From contig JAWKWA010000005.1 of the NCBI GenBank assembly GCA_041397765.1, positions 176,426 through 240,425 of the forward strand: 64,000 nucleotides of DNA. The letters run 5' to 3'. The DNA comes from JAWKWA01 sp041397765. GTDB taxonomy: Bacteria; Pseudomonadota; Alphaproteobacteria; Rhizobiales; Hyphomicrobiaceae. The notes beneath the pieces were generated by a model. It made no database searches. It saw only the letters and a list, made by a program, of their open reading frames with translations, and was not told the origin of the DNA. Shown in pieces: positions 58,222 to 64,000 of this stretch. The translations under genes were made by a program, and so were the position numbers. Position 1 is the first letter of the stretch, and every line of letters starts with the position of its first letter.

Positions 58222-58901
58222 TCAGAACCGGAACGCCCGGAACCAGCGACCGACATTCAGCAGCGTCGTCGCCGCCGAGGCGACATAGGTGAAGGCGGCG
58301 GCCCGCAGGATCTCGCGCGCCGCCGGCAGGTCGGCGGCCGGGATCAGCCCGCCCTCCTTCAGGAGCGGCAACGCGCGGTTGAAGCTCGCATCGTACTCGA
58401 CCGGCAGCGTGCGCAGATGCATGAGCACGCCCATGCCGAGCACCAGCGCGCCGGCGAGTTGAGTGCGAGCACCACCGGGCTCTTCGACACCACCATCAGC
58501 ACGGGCGCCGCCAGCATGACGAAGGATCCGAAACGCTCGATCTTCGCCGGTGCGGCGAGCACGGTGCGCTGCCTCAGCGGCTTGTAGCCTGTCGCATCCT
58601 GCATGGCATGTCCGACCTCGTGCGCCGCGACGACGAGCGCGGCGAGCGAGCGCCGATCGTAGTGGGCGGGAGAGAGCCGGACCGTGCGGGTCGCCGGATC
58701 ATAGTGGTCGCCCTCGCGCGTCGGCTCGACCTTCACATGGCCGAGCTTCATTTCCGACAGGATGCGCCGCGCGAAGGCGCCGCCCGTCTCGGCAAAGTCC
58801 GCCCGCTCCTGGCCATGGCGCGCGAGCACGCCCTTGACCCAGGCGCCCGGCAGATAGGAGAGCGCCGCGATGCCGGCCATCATGATCAGCAGGAAGGCCA
58901 T
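58222..58901 (-). pseudogene. YugP-type membrane zinc metallopeptidase, single frameshift
   Basis: The family (DUF2268/Peptidase_M50-like 'zinc metallopeptidase' YugP) has an N-terminal membrane segment (LLIMMAGIAALSYLPG), the zinc motif VVAAHEVGHAMQDATGY (H-E-x-x-H) and two further membrane segments. The frame begun at 58901 stays correct through FVMLAAPVLMVVSKSPVVLALNSPA and then becomes Arg/Ser/Cys-rich; the true continuation LGMGVLMHLRTLPVEYDASFNRAL is in the next frame, up to the stop at 58222. One missing base in the GC-rich segment near 58441-58460 explains it. Read across, the protein has normal length, about 226 residues. An assembly error is the simpler explanation. Confidence 0.82.
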
Positions 58902-58947
58902 CGTCCCTCGGTGTTTCGACTGCCGGTATTGCCTGTGCCGGGCCGGC

Positions 58948-60297
58948 TCAGTCGCGGTTGTCCTTGATGTCGTACCAGATATAGGCGCCTTTCAGGTAGG
59001 CGGGCCGGAGCGCCGGCAGCGGGAAGGTCTTCAGCCGCCGGCCGAGCACGCTCGGCAGCCGCGCCCGCTCGGGCCGGCCCGCCACCAGATCGGCGACCGC
59101 CCGCCCCGACCAGCTCGCCATGGCGACGCCCGAGCCGTGATAGGCGATCGCCGTCCAGACGCTTCTCTTCTCGTCGAGCGGCCCGATATAGGGCACGAGA
59201 TCGTGGGTGAGGCAGACATAGCCGCGCCAGAAATGCGTGTGCTCGGCATGCGCCCAGCCCGGGAACAGCGTCTCGAAATTGTGCCTGAGGCGTCGCTCGA
59301 GCGGGCCGGCCGCCTTGTCCGAACCGTCCGTGCCGCCACGCCCCCCGAACAGGAAGCGTCCGTCCGGCAGCAGGCGGAAATAGTGCAGGAGCTTGCGCGT
59401 GTCGTAGGCCATCTGCAGCGAGGTCCAGCCTTGCGCGCGCCGCTCGTCCTCGGTGAGTGGCCGCGTGACCAGGATCGAGGAGAGCGCCGGCATGAGGCGG
59501 CCCGCATGCCGCCGCGACACCTCCTCCTGCGTGAAGCCGTTGGTCGCAACCACGACATGGCGGGCCTTCAGCACCGCGCCCGAGCTCGTCGTCAGCCGGT
59601 GGCCGTCGGCCAGTTCCTCCCAGCGGACCACCCGCGAGCGGCCATGGATGTGCACTCGGTTGCCGGCCGCCGCCCGGGCGAGCCCGCGCGTATAATTGAG
59701 CGGATGGACGCTTGCCCCGACCTCGCCCCAGATCGCGCCGTGGAAAGCCGGGCTGTAGCAGCCCCGCTCTTTCATGGCCGGAACGTCGAGCAACTCGGTC
59801 TTCTTGCCGATCACGTCGCGCAGGAAGACCTGGTCCTCCTTCAGCTCCTCGAACCGGCCGGGCCGGTGCGCGACCGCCATCTCGCCCATCGGATTGTGGT
59901 CGCAGGCGATGCCGTGCCGCTTCGTCACCTCGCCGACGAGCGCCACCGCCTCCTTCTGGATCTCGAAGAAGCGCTTGGTGTCCTCGAGCCCGTAGCGCTT
60001 GATCAGCTCGCCATAGGAGAGCTTGGCCGAACCGAGACCGACGAAGCCGCCATTGCGCCCCGACGCCCCCCAGCCGGGATCGGCGGCATCGAGCACCGTG
60101 ACGTCGAGATCGTAGTCGTCGCGGAAGCGTAGCGCCGCCGACAGCCCGGTGAAGCCCGCGCCGATGATCGCCACGTCCGTCACCGTCTCGCCCTTCAAGG
60201 GCGGCGTCTCGATGCCGAGGGGCGCGGCCGTCGCCTCCCAATAGCTCTTCACCGGGTGGTCGAAATGGAAGAGGTCCTTGTGGGCGATGGTGGCCAT
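58948..60297 (-). CDS. FAD-dependent amine oxidoreductase (gamma-glutamylputrescine oxidase-like)
   Basis: A 449-residue flavoprotein of the DAO family. The FAD-binding fold starts near residue 40 (DVAIIGAGFTGLSAALRFRDDYDL), with GWGASGRNGGFVGLGSAKLS at about 75 and C-terminal PYIGPLDEKRSVWTAIAYHGSGVAMASWSGRAVADL (in pieces). The N-terminal HPVKSYWEATAAPLGIETPPLKG is characteristic of gamma-glutamylputrescine/PuuB-like oxidases. It should oxidise an amine or polyamine derivative, releasing H2O2 and ammonia. It diverges from a nitrilase-family gene across 291 bases with two TTGTGATCA boxes, so the two may be co-regulated. Substrate uncertain. Confidence 0.88.
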   Translation of the reverse strand: MATIAHKDLFHFDHPVKSYWEATAAPLGIETPPLKGETVTDVAIIGAGFTGLSAALRFRDDYDLDVTVLDAADPGWGASGRNGGFVGLGSAKLSYGELIKRYGLEDTKRFFEIQKEAVALVGEVTKRHGIACDHNPMGEMAVAHRPGRFEELKEDQVFLRDVIGKKTELLDVPAMKERGCYSPAFHGAIWGEVGASVHPLNYTRGLARAAAGNRVHIHGRSRVVRWEELADGHRLTTSSGAVLKARHVVVATNGFTQEEVSRRHAGRLMPALSSILVTRPLTEDERRAQGWTSLQMAYDTRKLLHYFRLLPDGRFLFGGRGGTDGSDKAAGPLERRLRHNFETLFPGWAHAEHTHFWRGYVCLTHDLVPYIGPLDEKRSVWTAIAYHGSGVAMASWSGRAVADLVAGRPERARLPSVLGRRLKTFPLPALRPAYLKGAYIWYDIKDNRD

Positions 60298-60376
60298 GGG
60301 TCGTGCTCCGGCGCTGTGGACGGCTCGAGAGATGGGCGGACGGGTAGCTCCGCGGGCGGCAGCCCCTTCCTAGCAC

Positions 60377-60485
60377 TTGTGATCAAATTGCGGCGAGGGG
60401 GGAGCGTTAATCTGCCACTATCGGTGATCTGGCTTTCTGATTGACGGCTCCCCATATGTCGCGTCAGCATACAGGTTTGTGATCA
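60377..60485. promoter_or_regulatory. Two TTGTGATCA boxes between divergent oxidase and nitrilase genes
   Basis: TTGTGATCA occurs at 60377-60385 and 60477-60485, exactly 100 bases apart, one near each divergent start codon (80 bases before 60297 and 104 before 60589). TGATCA inside is palindromic. The surrounding 60370-60490 is AT-rich for the window and is the likely promoter zone. A GntR- or FadR-like regulator would fit, but none is encoded here. Confidence 0.5.
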
Positions 60486-60588
60486 TGAGTTGGCGACCGG
60501 GGCGAGAGATCCCGGCTCCGCTCCAGGAGGCGCCCCCGCCGCACCGATCCGCGAGCCCGGGCCGGGGCCTCCTTGTAGAGGATGCGAC

Positions 60589-61494
60589 ATGACACCTTTC
60601 GCCGTTGCCGGCATTCAGATGTGGCTCACCGCCGAGAGCAACATCGCCGCGATGAAGCATCGCCTTGCCCTGTTGATGCACCACTACCCCTGGGTGCAGA
60701 TGGTGCTGTTCTCCGAGCTCGCCTGCTTCGGCCCGCTCCTGCAGAACGCCCGCTCGCTGCCCTCGGAGGCCGAGGAGGAGCTGCAGGAGGCCGCGCTCCA
60801 TCACCGCATCTGGCTCGTCAACGGCTCCATGTACGAGCGGTACGACGGCGCCATCTACAACACGACGTCGGTGATCGGCCCGGACGGCGAGATCGTCTGC
60901 CGCTATCGCAAGATGTTCCCCTTCCGCCCGCTCGAGCAGGGCGTGACGCCGGGCACCGGGTTCTGCCATTTCGACGTGCCCGAGGTCGGCCGCTTCGGCA
61001 TCCTCAACTGCTATGACATCTGGTTCCCCGAGACGGCGCGCCAGCTGACCGCCTCGGGCGTCGAGGTCATCCTCCATCCGGTCATGACGCACACCATCGA
61101 CCGCGACGTCGATCTCGTCGTCGCTCATGCGACGGCGGCGACCATGCAGACCTATGTGTTCGACATCAACGGGCTCGGCTCGGGCGGCAATGGCCGCTCG
61201 GCGGTGTTCGACCCGACCGGGCGGGTGCTGCATCAGGGCGATGCCAGCGAGCAGCTCATTCCCATCGAGATCGACCTCGACCTCGTGCGCCGCCAGCGCG
61301 AGAACGGCATGCGCGGCCTTGGCCAGATGACCAAGCAGTTCCGCGACCGCCCGGCCGATTTCCCGGTCTACGACCGCACGAGCTTCGACCGCGGCTATCT
61401 CGACAGCCTGGGGCCGCTCGTCCAGCCTCGCCGCGCGGTCAAGCCCTCGGCCAACGTCACCCCCCTGCCGCTCCGGCGCAGCATGGTGAAGTAG
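60589..61494 (+). CDS. Carbon-nitrogen hydrolase (nitrilase superfamily)
   Basis: A 301-residue amidase/nitrilase-fold enzyme. The Glu-Lys-Cys triad is visible: MVLFSELACFGP (Glu), YRKMFPFRP (Lys) and ILNCYDIWFPETAR (Cys). IAGIQM-type start MTPFAVAGIQMWL is normal. Related enzymes split N-carbamoylputrescine or amides. Here the adjacent oxidase handles amines, so a polyamine or amide-catabolic role is reasonable but unproven. The ATG at 60589 has AGAGGATG upstream; the longer frame is unsupported. It is convergent with the ATP-grasp gene. Confidence 0.88.
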   Translation: MTPFAVAGIQMWLTAESNIAAMKHRLALLMHHYPWVQMVLFSELACFGPLLQNARSLPSEAEEELQEAALHHRIWLVNGSMYERYDGAIYNTTSVIGPDGEIVCRYRKMFPFRPLEQGVTPGTGFCHFDVPEVGRFGILNCYDIWFPETARQLTASGVEVILHPVMTHTIDRDVDLVVAHATAATMQTYVFDINGLGSGGNGRSAVFDPTGRVLHQGDASEQLIPIEIDLDLVRRQRENGMRGLGQMTKQFRDRPADFPVYDRTSFDRGYLDSLGPLVQPRRAVKPSANVTPLPLRRSMVK

Positions 61495-61555
61495 GGCGAC
61501 CGCGAGCGCCCCCGCCGATCGAAGCGCCCTGGCCAACCAGAGTCCGGCCAAACAG

Positions 61556-61606
61556 CCAGATCCCGGACAGCCGCTGACGCGGCTTCCGGGATGCCGGGTG
61601 GTCGCG
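61556..61606. repeat. REP-like hairpin, family 2 (third locus, inverted)
   Basis: AGATCCCGGACAGCCGC, a short loop, and GCGGCTTCCGGGATGCCGGG form an inverted repeat; its reverse complement matches 22706-22760 over about 50 bases. It lies between convergent genes, as at 22.7 kb, and could end transcription on both sides. Confidence 0.7.
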
Positions 61607-61656
61607 GGGGCCTGGCGGCGCGGCGTCCGCGTCGTCCCGATGCCGTCCGCGGCCCC

Positions 61657-63108
61657 TCAGAACATCTTCTGCGTGCTGTGCTCGGGCGGCAGCACTGGGG
61701 CGGGCATGGGAGCGGCGAGGGGCACGCACTCGAACTTCGCCGAGATCGCCTTCGCCCAGGCCTTGGCGCGGGGAGTGAGCTCGCGGTCGTCGGTCTGCAT
61801 GCGGCCGCGGCTGACCAGGATGCCGATATCGGCGCCCTTGTAGCGATAGTCGCCCGCCGTATAGACCCGCAAGTAGAAGGCCTCGTCCTCGTCGGAGACC
61901 AGGAACCAGTCGATCGACTTCCTGACGAGCTCGATCGAGCCGTCCTTGGCCATGCGCCAGATGCCCGAGGCCGGCGCCCGGGCGATCATCTCGACGCCCT
62001 CCTCTGGATGCTTGAGGATCAGCTGGCTCCAATTGTCGAACTCCGACCAGCGCTCCTGGATGCGGTCGAGATCGAGCTCCCACTCCACATCCATGAACTC
62101 CAGCATGTGGAACAGCATGATCGGGCAGCCGCCATAGGTCGAGGTGATGAGATTGGTCATCGGCGAGGCGCCCGAGATGCGCGGGTTGATCTCGCCGAGA
62201 TAGACCTCGCGCGTGTCGGTATCGATGAGGAAATCCATGCAGAAGGCGCCGCGATAGCCTTCCTTGTAGAGCCGGTCGCCGAGCTTGCGGGCCATCGTGC
62301 GGACCGCCTTGCGCTCCTTGGTGAAGCCGCCGGTGAAGGCATCGTTGCCGCACCAGCCGCCCTTGTAGGGGGTGAGCTCGCCAAAGCCCGTGATGTCGGT
62401 CTGCATCGGCCCGACGAGGGTGCCGTGCCGCGTCGCCACCGCCTCCAGCGTGCCGGGCAGATGGTTGATGCGCTTCATCACCTTCAGCTCTTCCTTGGCG
62501 AGCACGTCGGCGTTCTTCTTCCAGTCGGCCTGCGACTTGATGAAGAAGGTGGTGCGGCCGGAATCGCCATAGGGCGTCTGCACGACGAGGTCCTCGCCGA
62601 GCCCGGCCTCCTCGGCCAGCTTCTTCAGCGCCTGATAGCTCTTCGCCCGCCCCATCGTGTTCGGCGCGCTCTTGATGCCGGCCTCGTTGCCGAGCCGCGT
62701 CGTCGTGATCTTGGAATCGATGTGGATCCTCAGCTTGGCCGGCGGCAGCGCGATCTCCTGGCCGAGCTCCTTCGCCAGTTCCTCCGTCGTCTCGTCGAAC
62801 ATGACGAGCAGCAGCTTGCCGGGGCCGCGTTCCTCGAGGCGCTTGCGCACCTCCTTGTGCCGCAACAGGTAGTTGTTGACGTCCTCGATCGAGCGGAACT
62901 CGTGCGGTCCGTGCTCGCGCGGCACCATGATCTTCGGATGCGTGCCATCGAAGGAGTCGAAGTAGTTGATATAGGTGAACTTGTTGATCCACCGGCCGAG
63001 CCCGAGGATGTTGTACGGCGTCGGCGACAGGAAGGTGATCGGCGTCTCGTTCTTGCGGAAGAACCGGTAGACGTCGGAAAGGCTGGTGAGCTTGGTGGCG
63101 CTGCCCAT
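61657..63108 (-). CDS. ATP-grasp enzyme annotated-type biotin carboxylase-like
   Basis: A 483-residue protein with an ATP-grasp core: VVQTPYGDSGRTTFFIKS (ATP-binding loop, replacing the usual glycine-rich loop), MQTDITGFGELTPYKGGWCGNDAF, AFCMDFLIDTDTREVYLGEINPRISGASPMTNLI (the D-x-N-x-R metal site: EINPR). It lacks the biotin-carboxylase middle and C-terminal domains, so it is not a true carboxylase; ATP-grasp ligases join a carboxylate to an amine or thiol. The N-terminal KNETPITFLSPTPYNILGLGRWINKFTYINYFDSFDG (in pieces) is conserved in a group of uncharacterised alphaproteobacterial proteins. With the nitrilase and oxidase it may form an amide or peptide-like pathway; that is inference. Confidence 0.8.
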   Translation of the reverse strand: MGSATKLTSLSDVYRFFRKNETPITFLSPTPYNILGLGRWINKFTYINYFDSFDGTHPKIMVPREHGPHEFRSIEDVNNYLLRHKEVRKRLEERGPGKLLLVMFDETTEELAKELGQEIALPPAKLRIHIDSKITTTRLGNEAGIKSAPNTMGRAKSYQALKKLAEEAGLGEDLVVQTPYGDSGRTTFFIKSQADWKKNADVLAKEELKVMKRINHLPGTLEAVATRHGTLVGPMQTDITGFGELTPYKGGWCGNDAFTGGFTKERKAVRTMARKLGDRLYKEGYRGAFCMDFLIDTDTREVYLGEINPRISGASPMTNLITSTYGGCPIMLFHMLEFMDVEWELDLDRIQERWSEFDNWSQLILKHPEEGVEMIARAPASGIWRMAKDGSIELVRKSIDWFLVSDEDEAFYLRVYTAGDYRYKGADIGILVSRGRMQTDDRELTPRAKAWAKAISAKFECVPLAAPMPAPVLPPEHSTQKMF

Positions 63109-63258
63109 GCGAGGAATCCCCGATGTGATCGTGTCCCGTCCCCCGACGGGCTGTTGTCACATCTTTGCGGGAGATTCCTCGCGCTGTGAAGCACTGCGGG
63201 CCAGATCGGGCGGGTTATCGGCCGCCGGGGACCTCTGAAGTCCCCTTCGCGGACGGGC

Positions 63259-63882
63259 TCAGATACCCTCGGGCGCGAGGCTTCCCTTGAGGGCCGGCTT
63301 CGCCGTCGAGGCCGGTGCCACATGGCCGCGATAGCCGCTCGGGCAGCTGCCGTGCTGCAGGCAGTCGCACCAGATGCGCCCGCGCCGGCCGCCCGCATAG
63401 GGAAATGCGAAGCCCTCCTCGATCATCGTCTGTCCGACATCGATCCAGCGCTTGCCGATCTGGATCTCCAGCCGGCCGAGCCGGCGCGAATGATACTTGT
63501 CGGGCTTCAGCCCGCAGGCCCGGGCGGGCACCTCGCCGCGCGAGCCGAGCGCCTCCGCCAGCATCTCGGCGAGGAAGTCCTTGGCGCGCTTGCCGCTCCG
63601 GGCCTCCTCCTCGCAGCGGGCCCGCGCCCCCGTCTCCGGCGTGTCGATGCCGGCGATGCGCAGCTTCACCTTGACCGCGACCTCCGGGTCCGAGGTGTCG
63701 ATGTAGCCATAGACCGTGTCGCCGTCGACGATGCGGATCGGCAGCATGTCGTGGCAGCCCTCGCCGGCCTCGCCCGCCGAACCGGCCGCTCCTGCCGAGG
63801 TGCTCGCCGGCGCGAGCAGGAGCACGGCGGCCACCAGGAGGGCGACTGCGGTCCGGGACTTGGTGAGGCTGGCGATGGACAT
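63259..63882 (-). CDS. Exported thermonuclease (SNase) family protein
   Basis: A 207-residue protein. A signal peptide covers about residues 1-31 (MSIASLTKSRTAVALLVAAVLLLAP, then ASTSAGA). The SNase fold follows: PIRIVDGDTVYGYID, KLRIAGIDTPETGARARCEEE (catalytic Asp/Glu region; the family's R-L-x-G-I-D-T-P-E), and RLGRLEIQIGKRWIDVGQTMIEEGFAFPY. Extra Cys (WCDCLQHGSCPSGY) suggest disulphides in the mature protein. It would degrade nucleic acid outside the cell or in the periplasm. The start at 63882 has AGGAG ten bases upstream; the longer frame to 63993 is unsupported. 63883-64000 holds nothing clear. Confidence 0.88.
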   Translation of the reverse strand: MSIASLTKSRTAVALLVAAVLLLAPASTSAGAAGSAGEAGEGCHDMLPIRIVDGDTVYGYIDTSDPEVAVKVKLRIAGIDTPETGARARCEEEARSGKRAKDFLAEMLAEALGSRGEVPARACGLKPDKYHSRRLGRLEIQIGKRWIDVGQTMIEEGFAFPYAGGRRGRIWCDCLQHGSCPSGYRGHVAPASTAKPALKGSLAPEGI

Positions 63883-64000
63883 GACGACGTTTCTCCTGCC
63901 TGTCGGTCGGCACGCCCCTTCCACGAGGCGCCGGCCTGTGCGCTTGACGCTGCCGCCGGGGCCGGACGGGCCGGCCATGGACGGCTGGAACATGAGGTGG

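Noticed and set aside
1..64000. tRNA, rRNA, prophage, insertion sequence or toxin-antitoxin genes
   Set aside because: None was recognised by eye on either strand; small unknown ORFs near gene ends lacked paired arrangement or typical domains.

Overview
This window is about 64 kb of a high-GC (roughly two-thirds G+C by eye) alphaproteobacterial chromosome, most likely order Hyphomicrobiales (Rhizobiales). Pointers are a single-chain B12-dependent ribonucleotide reductase (NrdJ), NDUFA12 of complex I, DUF2155 and DUF4170 proteins, UvrB with long terminal extensions, the polyprenyl synthetase / DUF2007 / methyltransferase neighbourhood, a FixK/FnrL-type box, and several hairpin-forming intergenic repeats of a kind common in that order. 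The genus cannot be fixed from the sequence alone. I found no rRNA, tRNA, CRISPR, phage or insertion sequence genes. Almost everything is housekeeping or metabolic.

Layout. 1-3.5 kb: end of an oxidoreductase operon, DUF2155 protein, methyltransferase, NDUFA12. 3.5-8 kb: nrdJ behind paired candidate NrdR boxes, closed by a clear intrinsic terminator. 8-17 kb: an Ala/Pro/Glu-rich unknown protein broken by 26-bp repeats, a CinA-type protein, a ureohydrolase, sfsA, map, radC, a cyclophilin-like protein, and a KAS II/ACP pair facing an acyl-CoA ligase. 19-29.5 kb: methyltransferase/DUF1989 pair, MFS exporter, small Cys protein under a FixK/FNR box, valine-catabolism pair (acyl-CoA dehydrogenase, 3-hydroxyisobutyrate dehydrogenase), MsbA-like ABC exporter, DUF4170, ubiA, aquaporin. 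29.8-34 kb: csoR and copA diverging from a perfect CsoR-type operator, then a proline-racemase-family gene. 34-46.5 kb: uvrB, a Tad-type von Willebrand protein, a TPR lipoprotein-like protein, DUF486, DUF533, tadA, an RsuA/RluB pseudouridine synthase and octaprenyl-diphosphate synthase. 46.8-64 kb: DUF2007/methyltransferase pair, PQQ-type sugar dehydrogenase, four small paralogous secreted proteins, AmpG-like transporter, rimO-recR, YugP-type protease, and an amine-oxidase / nitrilase / ATP-grasp neighbourhood ending with a secreted nuclease.

Three themes stand out. First, a cluster of four small exported proteins (52.5-54.3 kb) shares a new-looking N-terminal F-[RQ]-P-F motif just after the signal peptide. 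The two outer members share a phased GTGA promoter element, and each gene is followed by a strong hairpin. Second, the window carries several families of non-coding repeats: a 57-61 bp element with 9-bp terminal inverted repeats, an approximately 100-bp GC-rich element, a REP-like hairpin, and a tandem array of 240-252 bp double-hairpin units. Third, at least six conserved genes (copA, DUF486, DUF533, rsuA/rluB, yugP and the 8.1-kb gene) carry 1-base indels, mostly at or near short homopolymers or repeats. This looks more like residual assembly error than decay and affects how these genes should be read.
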